Positions 46,578-60,696 of a stretch of DNA of 64,000 bases are shown here, piece by piece; position 1 is the first letter of the stretch; each line of letters starts with the position of its first letter. The stretch lies in contig JBJCIZ010000239.1 of the NCBI GenBank assembly GCA_051294375.1, positions 3,463,828 through 3,527,827 on the forward strand, given 5' to 3'. A program made the translations under genes and the position numbers. The DNA comes from Paraspadella gotoi. Its lineage: Eukaryota > Chaetognatha. The notes beneath the pieces are model-generated. The model worked only from the letters and a program-made list of their open reading frames with translations, did no database searches and had not been told where the DNA came from.

Positions 46578-49500
46578 AAAAAAAAACAAAAAAACAAAGA
46601 AGCAAAGAAACAAAAACTCTGCTTTCAAATTACCCACTCACCGCCAAAAAATCGAGGCGGGGAAATATTGAGAAAATGTGGGGAGAGAAATCTCTGCTTC
46701 TCGAGTAACGAAATCCTGACGAATTGAAGTAAGTGAAGGCCAACGACCGACGTTGCTCTCGGAAATGGGCGGCGCCGCCGCGTCGGCGTCGGCGTCGGCT
46801 GATTGGTCCGCTGACGCAGCTGGCGATTTTTTTTTTGGGGGGGGAGATTGATGAAGGGGAATCGGGATAATTCTGTTTTTTAAGTCTTTTTATACTTTTT
46901 TTTGGGGAGGGGGGGCTATTATATAAATTTCTGTCTTTTTTCCCCTTTGTTTTTAGACTATCCGTTTTGCTTTATTTATTATTTCTTTATATTTTCTCTG
47001 GCTTTGTTCTCATATTTTTTTAAAACTTTTTTATTTTTATCATAATTTTTTTTTAAATCGCATTTTTTTATGTCCCTGTTTTTTTTTTCTCTTCTTTCTT
47101 TTTTTTTTCCCTTTTTCTTCCTCATACTATTTCCTTTTTTTTGGGGGGGGTATGTAATCTTTCCTCTTTTTTTCTTTCTTTTTTTTTCCTTCTTTTTTCT
47201 CCTTTCCTTCCTCCTTCCTTCCCTCTTTACCCTCCTTTTTCCCTCCTCTTCCTTCTCTTCTCTTTCCTCCGCGTTCTTATTGACGTTCAACAATGTCTTT
47301 ATTTTCGTTGGTTCTCTGTCGAATCAACGAAGAAACTTGTCAAATGTAACCTTGTGACCTATATATTAAAACTCGTAAAATGTAACTTGTGACCTTATAA
47401 AATTATAAAACTCGTAAAATGTAACTTGTGACCACTTTAAAAAATTATAAAACTCGTAAAAAGTAAACTTATAAAATTATAAAAACTTCGTAAAATGTAC
47501 CAACCTAATTTTACCATTAAAAAATTCAGTTAATTCTCTCTCTCTCTCTTCTCTCTCTCTCCTCTCTCTTCTCTCTCTCTCTTCTCTCTCTCTCTCTCTC
47601 TCTCTCTCACCTCTCTCTCTCGTCTCTCTCTCTGTCCTTCTGAGGACCGATGTTAATTGATAATAATTGTTTGAATCCTTGAAAATAAAAAAACAAACTC
47701 GTTGTCTGAAAATAAACAAAAATTAAACAATTTCGCTTTAATTCTACTGTAAATAATTTAACAAATATAAAAGTTAAAAGCATTATCAAGTAGTCGGACA
47801 TTTTGGGACAGTTGAGCATGCTGCCCGCGCTCGTTATCGTTGGCCGTAAACTCTCCCAGGTGAGGATAGAAGCTGCTGCAAATGCTGTGGCGGGAATCTT
47901 CCTCGATCAACTCGAGTTTCTGAAGGTGAGGAGAGGTGAGGGGCGAGTGAGAGGAAAAAAATAGCTCCGTTAACGGTTGCAGCCGGTTCTTTATTCACGT
48001 GCATCCCGATGAAGAACCGACGACGACCGACCGACACCGACACGACCGACCACCGACCAGACCGACCGCGACCTACCGACCGACCGACCCGACCGCGACC
48101 GACCGACGCCCGACACGACCGACACCGAACCGACCATCGGACCGACCGACCGACCGACCACGACCGACCGACCGACCGAACACCCGCCACCGACCGACCG
48201 ACCGACCGACCGATCGACCGACCGGACCGACCGACCGACCGACCGACCGACGACCGACCGACCGACCGGACCACCGACCGACCGACCGACCGACCGACCG
48301 ACCGGGGACCGAGGAGACGACCTTCGAAAAGTGAATTATAGGAGTTGCTCAAAGAGTTTCTCGTGACGCAAACTAAAAAATAAGTGAGCGGCAGAAAGAG
48401 AGAGTTATTAAGATAACAGAGCAAAGAAGAGATAGGAGAGAGAGAGAGAGGAGATGTCCCTATCACCCATAATGACTCTTCAGTGTGACCGGTCAGGAAA
48501 ACAGCTTCATGACCCTAGGTGGTTTCATCGGGGCCACTACCTGCGGTTGGCGCAGCCGCCTTGTGCAACCACAGGTGTCCACCCAGAACCCGTCCATGGC
48601 AGGGGTTAAATTATTCATATCGCCATTAGGTTCCAGAGTAAAATGTATTGAGAAACTTATGCCGGTTAAGCCCAACTTCCCTACAGATGGAGAGAGGCTT
48701 CATCAGCCGACTAAGCCGCTTTATCCCGTAGCACAGAAGAATGAATTCAACAAGTAATTAAAATGTTGTTGGGCGTCGCAACTGACTGCCTTATACTAAT
48801 ATTTTCTTGTGACATGACATGACATTTACATGACTACAACGATGCATGACATGCGGCTAGCAGACACTGAAATTTGAAGTTGTTTTTTTTTTTTTATTCT
48901 ATCTTAACCAAATGAGCAATTCATCAACTATAGGCCAATTTATAGCGGCATTTTTTAACGTACAGACATACCGACCGACGGACCCGGACCGACCGAAAAG
49001 TGGTCTCATAGTAGAAAAAAGTATAATTTTGAGCACCGAATCGTTCCGTCGTCGTTCGCTTCCGTTCACTTGACCCACGAGATCCGATCTAAAGAAAAAT
49101 CCAAAACATTTTAAAACGAATCTTTAAATTCGGACGAGTTCGATTGACGCCGAGGAACGCAAGACCCACGGCCGTTTATTTTTCCAGAACGCCCCCGCCC
49201 ACCTTTTTTTTTATTCTTAAAAAATTCTAAAAATTAGGACTTGGGTTAAATTTCTTTTTAGTTTTTAAAGAAAAAAAATTATTATTCCATCTTACGCCTT
49301 CCTCCCACGTCGGTCATTTTTGTTTAAAAATCAATCGTTATTATTAATCCCAATATATAGGCTCATCAATTTTTGTTCGGGCGATATTTTCTCTGTCCTT
49401 CTCAGACGTTAGTCGGGTCTTGAAGTAATTTTTTTTCACCATTGGGATTTTGAATTCGAGGGAGAAAGATTTTCAATGTATTTAAAATAAAGTATTATCA

Positions 49501-52500
49501 ATTACACGATGTATTTTTAGCGTTATTTATAAAAAAAAATGAATTTTGACTCCATTCCAATAATTTTAATCTGGTAGCTTATGCTTTTCTGTTATTGACC
49601 CAGTATTAAAAAAAAATTGACCAAGTTTCTGTCTATGACTTTACAAAAAAAAAAAGGCAATGGCCTAGTTGTAAATGTTAGGTACATAATTAATAATATT
49701 TATTCGTGATTTTCATTTGCCAAGTTCTGTCTATGACTAAAAAAAATTGCCAATTGTAATATTTATTTTATATATTTATTTATTTATTATGATAATATTT
49801 ACTCGTGATTTTTCAATTTGCTGTGTCCGCGATTGATCCTTAATCGGTGTTAATTTTATAATTTAATCTTTTTCTTTTTTAGTTCTATTAGCGGCAATTA
49901 GTCTCGCGTCCAAATGCTCATTTATGTCGTTTAATCGTCAAATTGTTTTCTTTTATCGTTTTAATCGCGCATTTTATCGTCTTAACTCTCAAAACGTTCT
50001 TTTATTTCGAACTAAAAAAAAAAAAAGAGAAATTATGGCTCACGTGGTTGGCGTAGGGCCAGACAGAATTCCGGAAAATATTGATCCGTCTCACCACCAC
50101 TGGTTTCTTATTGCTTGGATTTGACGAAGTCATTCATGAGGTCGTCGAAAAATCTATCGGAAGTTCGCAGGGAAAAACAATTTTTTTTGTGTTGGGGGAG
50201 TCAAATTGCGGTCAATCGATATCGCAAAGCGCATTTCCGGGTCATCCGGGGGTCTTTTTGAGGATCGCTGGGAACGTCAGGAACGGCGGTTCGGGGCCCA
50301 TCGTGGGATTGTTTGGATGGAGTCAATGTTTTGCCTCATTTGAAGGCATTTAGGGGAAAACTTGTTCGTTGGCGAGGTTCAATTGTACAATGTTCGTTAA
50401 CTTTGCATATTTTTTTTTTTTTTTTTTGCCGAGTTTCAGCTCTGTAGTACGAATTGTGCTCGATCATGTACTAATTTTTCTTTATATAGTCCGTAAATTA
50501 TTGTAACCGTTTCTCAATCTTTCCCAAAACACAAAGGAACTTACTTTATTTAGATACTTAATTTATCTAATTTTATAATAATACTTTCTCATTATTAAAT
50601 TCAAAGATTAAATATATGCCGGTTTTAAAGTAATTTTTTAAAAATTAATTTCTGAACGAAGAACTCTAAAATGCAAAGAGCGAAACAAATGTCCGGACTA
50701 AATATAAGCTGTTCAACTAAAATTCGTCGTAGATAAATCAAAAACGGGTTCTTTTTTCCGTAAATTTCGTAAACGCAACCGAAAAGAAAGTAAATATATA
50801 ATTAATCCTAAAATAACACCTTTTTTCGTATCTTGACGTTTTTGTCCAAAATCGTTCCTTCCGTGGATTCGTCATGACGCCTGTTTCTTCGCTTGGGAGC
50901 CACGCGAACTGTCTGAAGGGAGAGAGAGGGAGTGAAGAGAAACGAAAGAAACGAGACAGAGAGAGAGGGGGGGGAGAAAGGAGGAAGGGCGGGAGGAAAA
51001 AGGGCGATGGAGAGGAGAGGAATTGTGGGGCAAAAGAAGGGAGAGCAAAATTGGAGAGAGACAGAAAAGAGAGAGAGAAGGGAGTGATAGAAATAATTAG
51101 GGAGAAAGAAAAGAAAGCACAAGCACTGGTCGCCATGGGCGTTGGAATAGAAGGGAGCCAAGTACTAATTGTACGAGAGAGAGAGAGAGGATGAGAGAGA
51201 GAGAAATGCAGCGTTCTCCATTTACAATTTTTAAGAAACTGAAACTTTTTGCGTTCACATACAGGGAAAATAACAATCAACAACAAATCAAAAACAACCA
51301 ACAACAAACAACAACCTGACGACGAGCATTGATGTTTGTTGGGATAAGCGTCGTCTTCGAGAGAGATGCGGCTTCTGCAGCGTTCGTCGCGGAATCTTCT
51401 GCTCGCCTTTGGTTCGCGAGTTTGATGTTCCAAAAACTCGGCATTGCTGAATTGGATCGGCGAAGAGAGAACAGGGGGGGAAGGCCAAAGTCAAAAGCTT
51501 ATTTAGTAACTCACTAAATTTAGATTTCGGATACTCCGTGTATGAAAAAACTAAACGTAGTAATTTTTTTGACAACTATTTCGAATTAAAAGGTTTTTCT
51601 TGCAATTCACTTATTCCTTTTTTTTTAAAATTTAAGCCAAAGGAAAATTCACTTTTATCCCCGGCTACTACAATTTCACGCAAAGGCATCTTTAACCTTT
51701 CGTAGCCTTCGCTTTCCTCCTTTCGAACAAACGCGGACGAGCCTTTTCGGCACTCACTTGCCCTCGTCGTTCCCGCGAAAAATTCCCAGGCTTCCCTTCA
51801 GCGTCCCCAAGTTGGCGTTCCGCTCTCTTCCTCGGCCATGACGGAAGAGAGGAAGTTGAGATGCTCGACTCTGGAGGAGTCGGAGGGGGGGGGAGATGAG
51901 ATTGATGTGAGAGAGAGAGAATGAAGTGAAGAGATAGAGTGAGAGAGAGAGTGAGAGAGAGAGAGAGAGAGAGACGAGAGAAGAGAGAGAGAAGAGAAAT
52001 GAGAGAGAGAGAGAGAGGAGGAGTGAACTACCTACGGGCGTTCGAGGATGAAAACAGCCTGTGATTATTAGTGTTATTAAGTTATTAGTTATAGTGTTAT
52101 TAGTATTATTACGCGACTAAATAACATACCCGTCCGGAAGTAAAGCGGATCTCGCCTGAAGTTAGCGACGAGCGTGTCGACCTCCTCGAGCTTTGGCGAG
52201 TCCGATGAGACCGACCGACTCTCGGTGAGGGATCACCCGCCGTCAAGCGCGGGGTCGTCCGCGCAATTTCGTCGCTGTTGATCAGTTCCTTTTGGTTTTT
52301 TAAGGGGATGGGGAGGTAAAAGTGAAATTAATTTTTTTTTAAGGGGCTCTTTAATAACTTGATAAATATAAAAAAAACGATGATTCGGAAATCGCGTTTT
52401 ATCGCGGGTAGTATTCGTGGATATTTCACCATTTAAAACAGATTCAGAATTCGGCCAAAATAAATTTATTTAAAATCGAAACTGATTAAAATATATAATG

Positions 52501-55500
52501 GTACTTTGATTCTATTCTATTTAAAAAAAAAACAAAAAACAAAACTTGTATTTGAAAAATATGTAAAATGAAAAAAAAAAAAATTAGGTTACTCTTGTCA
52601 ACCTACTTCATATTCAGTGCTTTCCTCTTTTAATAACAAGAGTTATAAAAAATTTAAACCTTATAATCAGATATTACCACAAAAAATCTTTTAAATTTTA
52701 TTTTTGCCCGCCTCCCCAAAAATTAAGTAATTTTCAATAATATTGTTTAAAAAAATATCCAATAATCCATTTATTCGACAAATTGAACTTTCTTGCCCTA
52801 GACTATCTTAAACAGGCTACCCGCGGAACGTATAGAACAATCCCCAAGTGCTCACATTATAACTCCTGTAATCTACTCTAATCTACTGTACACTTAATCT
52901 ACTCTATTCTAATCTACTCTAATCTACTCCATCACCGCTTCTCTTTCTTCGCAATGCACACCTGCAAATAAACCTCCCAATAAAGGCAAACTCGAGCTCA
53001 TCCGCCGCCGCCTCGCTGATTTTGACGCCTCACATTATACTCCTGTATCTACTCTAATCTACTCCACACTAATCTTACTCTATTCTAATCACTCTAAATC
53101 TACTTCCCCCACCGCTTCATCTCTTCGCAACGCAACACCTGCAAATAACACCTCCCGTTATAAGCGCTTGAGGCTCGTCCGCCGCAGCCTCCCGCTGAGG
53201 ACGCCCTCCAGGATCGAGGAGCTGGCGTCGGCCGCGTCGACGATCTTCAACGCCGGGCGAAGTTTGGTCGAGCGGCGGACGAAGGACTCGGGCTTCGCGT
53301 GCGTCAACGATGGAGACCCACGGAATCCGAAATCGAGGCTGAAGCAGTTGAGTCGTCGTCGTCTCGTTGTAGGGCCGGTTGCTGAATGAGGGGGGGGAGG
53401 AGCGGTGTCTCGGAATATGTCGTTATGGGAAAAAAAAACAACTAATATTAATAAAGCATTCGTGAAATTAGTGAAATGAAAATAATAACGAAAAAACGAA
53501 GTTTGAAAGATAAGAGAAAATAATCTCGTGCCTGCTACAATATGCAAATGAGATTTAATGGGTTGGAGTTAGGGGGAGGGAGGGGAGGGGGGAAGACGAG
53601 GTCTGGGTAATATCCGTAAAAAGTGACAACCAAAAATCGTCTCGAACCCGTTAACAGGACCCGAAATTCCCATCTATGACCTCTGATGACCTCAGTGATG
53701 ATGACCTCACAAAAAAAATTCCCCCATCGCCTCCAAGAAGGACAGTCACGTGACCCCAAACGACCTCAAATCGTGAGAGGGTCGGTCGTCTCTTTCCAAA
53801 CGCAATTCGGGAATTTAACTCGACGAGACCGCGCAAAGCGTCTCTCCGCGTTAGAAGGAATTCGGAGGAGCTCTAAAAAAAAACAAAAAAAAAATAAAAA
53901 TAATAAATTCATTAGGGAAAGAAAAAACAAATTACTCGATATAAAAAAATATTTGATTCATTGATAGTGGAAGCCGGGTCTCTGGGGAGTGAATAAACGG
54001 AGACTGTGAGAGAGTCTTTGATTGAAAGCTTGCAGGGAGTTGCTACGTCGTTATCTGTAAGAGTATGGAGGCCTTAAACGCACCCAAAGCCTGTCCCAAA
54101 GTCGGGGGGAAGATAGCTATTTATAAGTGAATGGATAATTATTATATTGGTAGCACCAATTTTTTTTAAACACATAACGACATAAAAAACATACAGCACA
54201 CAATACAATTCATAACAAACATAGAAAAAATACGTGAAATGAAATAACAGCGAAGAAAAACCAATTACAAAAAAAACAACAAAAAAAAAAACAAAAAATT
54301 TCCGAGTAGCGACAACGCAGACCAACGATAACAATAACAACGGTCAGCAAGGGAAACCAAACAACGACAACGACAACAACGACGACAGCGTAATGGACTT
54401 TTTAAAGCGTGAAGCACGTGTCGACGTGAGGCAGGGCCTCGAACGCCGCCGTGGAATCTTGTGACGACGAAAGGCTGCGAAGTTTGTGTCTTGAAAGAAG
54501 AGTCCCGGAGAAAGACGGAGTTTGATGGCCGTTGGTCCTGATGATTCCATTTTAATGAATGAATGAATGGAATGAAATGATGATGAATGATGAAAAAATA
54601 AATAAATAAATTTACTTCAAAGAATGGAAATTATTTATCTTAATTAATTATTTAATTAAAAAATGAAATAAATATTAAACGAACGAAAAAGAGAGACGAA
54701 CACGAAAAACTTCACATTGGAATCTGTGGTTGTTCGAGGTGTTCGGAAAATGCCGAAGAAGCCACGCCTCCCACTTGCGCCGTCGACGACCTTGTCCCGG
54801 CGGCGAATCGTTGGAAAAGGAGGGGGCGAAAAGGCCTCGATTCCTCTCTTCATTTGTTGGAGAATGTCTCGGTTGGCTATCAAGTCTTTCCCTCCGCTCC
54901 CTAAGGGTTTTTTTCGGAGGTTGCGTGAGGAGGGGGGGGAATGGTGGTAAAAGAAGACGAGGGAAGGGGAATGAGAAAAAAAAAAAAGCAAGGGAAGGGG
55001 AAATAGAAAAGAGCAGGAAGGGGAAATGAGAGACAGAAAAAAAGAGCAAGGGAAGGGAATGAGAAAAAGAAAAAAAAGAGCATGGGAAGGGGAATGTGAA
55101 AAAGAAAAAAAGAGCAAGGGAAGGGGAATGGAGAAAAAAAGAAAAAAGAAGCAAGAAAGGGGAATAAGAAAAGAACAAGGGAAGGGGAAACTGAGATTAA
55201 AGAAAAAGGGCAAAAGGGAGGGGAATGGAAAAAGAAAAAAAAGAATGGGAAATGGGGAAATTTGTGAAAAGAAAAAAAAGAGAAAAAAAGGGAGGGAATG
55301 GAAAAAAAAGAAAAAAAAAGAGCAAGGGAAGGGGAATAAGAAAAAGACAAGGGAAGGGGAATGAGAAGAAAGAAAAAAGCGCAAAGGGAGGGGAATGAGA
55401 GAAAAGAAAAAAAAGAGCATGGAAGGAATGAGAAAAAGAAAGAGCAAGGGGAAGGGAATAAGAAAAAGAAAAAAAGAGGAGCATGGAAGGGATGAGAAAA

Positions 55501-56045
55501 AAAAGAGCAGGGGAAAGGAGAATGAGAAAAGAAAAAGAGCAAAGGGAAGGGGAATGGAGAGAAAAGAAAAAAAAGAGCAAGGGGAGGGAATGAGAAAAGA
55601 AAAAAAAAAAGAGGCACGGGAAGGGGGAATAAAGAAAAAGAAAAAAAAAAGAGCAAGGGAAGGGGAATAAGAAAAAGAAAAAAAAAAGCAAGGGAAGGGG
55701 AAAAGAAAAAGACAAAAAGAGCAAGGGAAGGGGAAATAAAAAGAAAAAAAGAAGCAAGGGAAAAGGGAATAAGAAAAAGAAAAAAAGAGCAAGGGAAGGG
55801 GGAAATGAGAAGAAAAAGAGCAAGAGGGAAGGGAATGAAAAGAAAAGAGCGGCAAAAGGGAAGGAAAGGAAAAAAAAAAAAAAAAGCAAAAGGGGAAGGA
55901 GATGAGAGAAGAAAAAGAGGCAAGAAGGGGAAGGAAATCGAAGAGAAAGAAAAAAAGAGCAAGGAGGAGAATTGAGAAAAAAAAAAGAGCAAGGGAAGAG
56001 GGATGAGAAAAAGAAAAAGAGCAAGGGAAGGGGAATAAGAAAAAG
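46578..56045 (-). CDS. CFAP61: CFAP61 5' region, tandem copy B (indel-damaged exons)
   Basis: Second block, aligning to copy A along its whole length with many one-base indels before 54,302. It is base-identical (offset 9,493) from 54,302 to 56,045. It includes a counterpart of the 37,190-37,360 exon at about 46,620-46,830, here with donor GCG|GTGAGT. Exons are disrupted as in copy A. Because real paralogues would not be noisy over 7.7 kb and then identical up to a gap, this is treated as an assembly duplicate. Confidence 0.85.
48020..48375 (-). repeat. (CGAC)n tract with hairpin head (copy B of the block)
   Basis: Counterpart of 38,525-38,882 with indels. Confidence 0.85.
54933..56045 (+). 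repeat. Purine minisatellite (copy B)
   Basis: Base-identical to 45,440-46,552, including the point where the 25-N gap begins. Confidence 0.95.
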
Positions 56046-56070
56046 NNNNNNNNNNNNNNNNNNNNNNNNN
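56046..56070. other. Assembly gap, exactly 25 N, between copies B and C
   Basis: Copy C resumes at the point corresponding to about 37,441 in copy A, so the exon at 37,190-37,360 has no counterpart in copy C. Confidence 0.99.
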
Positions 56071-56779
56071 ATCTATATAAATTTCTGTCTTTTTTCCCCT
56101 TTTTTTTTAGACTATCCGTTTTGCTTTATTATATTTATTTCTTTATATTTCCTCTGCTTTGTTCTTCATATTTTTTTAAAACTTTTTATTTTTATCATAA
56201 TTTTTTTTTTAAATCGCATTTTTTTATGTCCCTGTTTTTTTTTTCTCTTCTTTCTTTTTTTCCCTTTTTCTTCCTTCATACTATTTCCTTTTTTTTTGGG
56301 GGGGGGGTATGTAATCTTTCCTCTTTTTTTTCTTTCTTTTTCTTTTCCTTCTTTTTTCTCCTTTCCTTCCTCCTTCCTCCCTCTTTACCCTCCTTTTCCT
56401 CCTCTTCCTTCTCTTCTCTTTCCTCCGCGTTCTTATTGACGTTCAAAAAGTCTTTATTTTTCGTTGGTTCTCTGTCGAATCAACGAAGAAACTTGTCAAA
56501 TGTAACTTGTGACCTTATAAAATTATAAAACTCGTAAAATGTAACTTGTGACCTTATAAAATTATAAAACTCGTAAAATGTAACTTGTGACCTTATAAAA
56601 TTATAAAACTCGTAAAATGTAACTTGTAACTTAAAAAAATTATAAAACTCGTAAAAAGTAACTTATAAAATTATAAAACTCGTAAAATGTACCCAACCTA
56701 ATTTTTACATTAAAAATTCAGTTAATTCTCTTTCTCCTCTCTCTTCTCTCTCTTCTCTCTCTTCTTCCTCTCTCTCTCG

Positions 56780-56816
<37 letters not shown>

Positions 56817-59800
56817 TCCTCCTTCTCTCCTCTCTCTCTCTCTCTGCTGCCTTCTGAGGACCGATGTTAATTGTAACTAATTGTTGAATCCTTGAAAATA
56901 AAAAAACAAACTCGTTGTCTGAAAATAAACAAAAATTAAACAATTTCGCTTAATTCTACTGTAAATAATTTAACAAAATATAAAAGTTAAAAGCATTATC
57001 AAGTAGTCGGACATTTTGGGACAGTTGAGCATGCTGCCGCGCTCGTTATCGTTGGCCGTAAACTCTCCCAGGTGAGGATAGAAGCTGCTGCAAATGCTGT
57101 GGCGGGAATCTTCCTCGATCAACTCGAGTTTCTGAAGGTGAGGAGAGGTGAGGGGCGAGTGAGAGGAAAAAAATTAGGTCGCGTTCAACGTGTTTGCGAC
57201 GCAGACGGTTTCTTTTTTTCACGTGGATTCCCTGGCATTGGACCAACCGCCGACCGGACCGATCACGCGATCGCCGATCCGCGACCGACGCGACACCGAG
57301 CCGAACGCCGCGACCGACCGAACCGACGCGACCGACCGACCGACCGACCGACCGTCGAAAAGTGAATTATAGAGTTGCTCAAAGAGTTCTCGTGACGCAA
57401 CTAAAAATAAGTGAGCGGCAGAAAGAGAGAGTTATTAAAGATAACAAGAGAAAGAAGAGATGGAGAGAGAGAGAGAGAGAGAGTAAAATGTTAGTTTCGA
57501 GGAAAACCTTCATGCCTGGTTCTAAGCCCAGCACCCGTTCCCTAGTTACTAGATGGGGTAAAAGAAGTTATGGACATTCATCTTCAGCCGACTAAGCGCT
57601 TTATCCGTAGCACAGAAGAATCGATTTAACAAGTAATTAAAATGTGTTGGCGTCGCACTGACTGCCTTATACTAATATTTCTTGTGACATGACATGACAT
57701 TACATGATACAACGATGCATGACATGCGCTAGCAGACACTGAAATTTGAGTTGTTTTTTTTTTTTTATTCTATCTTAACCAAATGAGCAATCATCAACTA
57801 TAGGCCAAATTATACGCATTTTTTAACGTACAGACATACCGACCGACGGACCGACCGACCGAAAAGTGGTCTCATAGTAGAAAAAAGTATAATTTGACGC
57901 ACCGAATCGTCGTCGTCGTCGCTTCCGTTCACTTGACCCACGAGATCCGATCTAAAGAAAAATCCAAAACATTTTAAACGAATCTTAAATTCGGACGAGT
58001 TCGATTTGGACGCCGAGGACGGACCATCACGGCCGTTTTTTTCCCCAGAACGCCCCCCGCCCACCTTTTTTTTATCTTAAATTCTAAAAATTAGGACTTG
58101 GGTTAAATTCTTTTAGTTTTAAAGAAAAAAAATTATTATTCCATCTTACGCTTCCTCCACGGTCGGTCATTTTGTTTAAAAATCAATCGTTATTTTAATC
58201 AATATATTACGCTCATCAATTTTTTTGTTCGGCGATATTTTCTGTCTTCTCACGTTAGTCGGGTCTTGAAAGTAATTTTTTTTCCCAGTTGGGATTTTGA
58301 ATTCGAGGAGAAAGATTTTCAATGTATTTAAAATAAAGTATATCAATTACACGATGTATTTTTAGCGTTATTTATAAAAAAAAATGAATTTTGATCCATT
58401 CCAATAATTTTAATCTGGTACTTATGCTTTTCTGTTTATGACCAGTATTAAAAAAAAAAATTGACAAGTTTCTGTCTATGACTTTACAAAAAAAAAAGGC
58501 AATGGCCTAGTGTAAATGTTAGGTAGCATAAAGATAATATTTACTCGTGATTTTCATTTGCCAAGTTTCTGTCTATGACTAAAAAAAATTGCCAATGGTA
58601 ATATTTATTTATATATTTATTTATTTATTTATTTATGATAATATTTACTCGTGATTTTTTCAATTTGCTGTGTCCGCGATTGATCCTTAATCGTTTAATT
58701 TTATAAATTATCTTTTTAATTTTTAGTTCTATTAGCGCAATTAGTCTCGCTCAATGCTCATTTATCGTTTTAATATCAAATTTTTTCTTTTATCGTTTTA
58801 TCTTTTTATCGTCTTAACTCTCAAAACGTTTCTTTTATTTCAGACTAAAAAAAAAAAAAAGAAAAGAAATTATGCTCACGGGTTGGCGTAGGCGACGAAA
58901 TCGAAAAATTGATCCGTCGTCACCACAACTGGTTTCTTATGCTTTGATTTTGACGAGTCTTGATTCATGAGGTCGTCGAAAATCTATCGGAGTCGCAGGG
59001 AAAAACATTTTTTTTTTTGGGGGGAGTCATTGCGCGTCAATCGATCGCAAAGCGCATTTCCGGGTCATCCGGGGGTCGTTGAGGGATCGTGGAACGGTCA
59101 GGAACGGCGGTTCGGGGCCATCGTGGGATTGTTTGGATGGAGTCAATGTTTTGCCTCATTTGAAGGCATTAGGGGAAAAACTGTCGTTGCGAGGTCAATT
59201 GTACAATGTTCGTTAGACTTTGCCATATTTTTTTTTTTTTTTTTTTTTGCCGAGTTTAGCTCTGTAGTACGAATTGTGCTCCGATCATGTACTAATTTTT
59301 TTTTATATAGTCCGTAAAATTAATTGTAACCGTTCTCATCTTCAAAATCACAAAGAATACTTTATTTTAGATACCTTATTTATCTAATTTTATATAATAC
59401 TTTCTTCATTATTAAATTTTCAAAGATTAAAATTATGCCGATTTTTAAGTAATTTTTTAAAAATTAATCCTGACGAAGACTCTAAATGCAAAGAGTCGAA
59501 ACATGTCCGACTAATAAGCTGTCAACTAAATTCGTCGTAGATAAATCAAAAACGGTTCTTTTTTCCTAAATTCGTAAACGCAACGAAAAAGAAAGTAAAT
59601 ATATAAATTAATCCTAAATAACGACCTTTTTCGATATCTTGACGTTTTTGTCCAAAATCGTTCCTTCGTGAATCGTCATGACGCTGTTCTTTCGCTTGGG
59701 AGCCACGCGACGTCTGAAGGGAGAGAGAGGGAGTGAAAGAGAAACAGAAAGGAAACGAGACAGAGAGAGAAAGGAAAGGAGGAAGGCGGGAGGAAAAGGG

Positions 59801-59891
59801 GCGATGAGAGAGAGGAATTGTGGGCAAAGAGGGAGAGCAAATGAGAGAGACAGAAAGAGAGAGAGAGGGAGTGATAGAAAAATTAGGGGAA

Positions 59892-59934
<43 letters not shown>

Positions 59935-60640
59935 CAGCGCTTCTATTTACAATTTTTAAGAAACTGAAACTTTTTGCGTTCACATCACAGGAAATAACAT
60001 CAACAACAACATCAAAAACAACAACAACAACAACAACCTGACGACGAGCATGATGTTGTTGGGATAGGCGTCGTCTTCGAGAGAGATGCGGCTCTGCAGC
60101 GTCGTCGCGGAATCTCTGCTCGATTTGGGTTCGCGAGTGTTGATGTTCCAAAAACTCGGCATTCTGATTGGAAGGCGAAGGAGACAGGGGGGGGGAAGGC
60201 CAAGTCAAAAGCTTATTTAGTACTCACTAAATTAGATTTCGGATACCGTGTATGAAAAAACTAAACGTTAGTAATTTTTTGAACTATTCGAAATAAAAGG
60301 TTTTTTCGCAATTCACTTATCCTTTTTTTAAAATTTAAGCCAAAGAAAATTCACTTTTATCCCCGGCTACTACAATTTCACGAAGGCATCTTTAACTTTC
60401 GTAGCCTCGCTTCCTCCTTCGAACAAACGCGGACGAGCCTTTTCGCACTCACTTGCCCTCGTCGTCCCGCGAAAATCCCAAGGCTTCCTTCAGCGTCCCC
60501 AAGTTGGCGTCGCTCTCTTCCTCGGCCGATTGACGGAGGAGGAAGTTGAGATGCTCGACTCTGGAGGAGTCGGAGGGGGGCGGGGGAGATGAGATGATGT
60601 GAGAGAGAGAGAGAGAGAGTGAGAGAGATAGAGTGAGAGA

Positions 60641-60696
<56 letters not shown>

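Noticed and set aside
45163-46605. 480-residue Phe/Pro/Ser frame
   Set aside because: It is the antisense of the purine minisatellite; only its last part overlaps a damaged CFAP61 exon in another frame.
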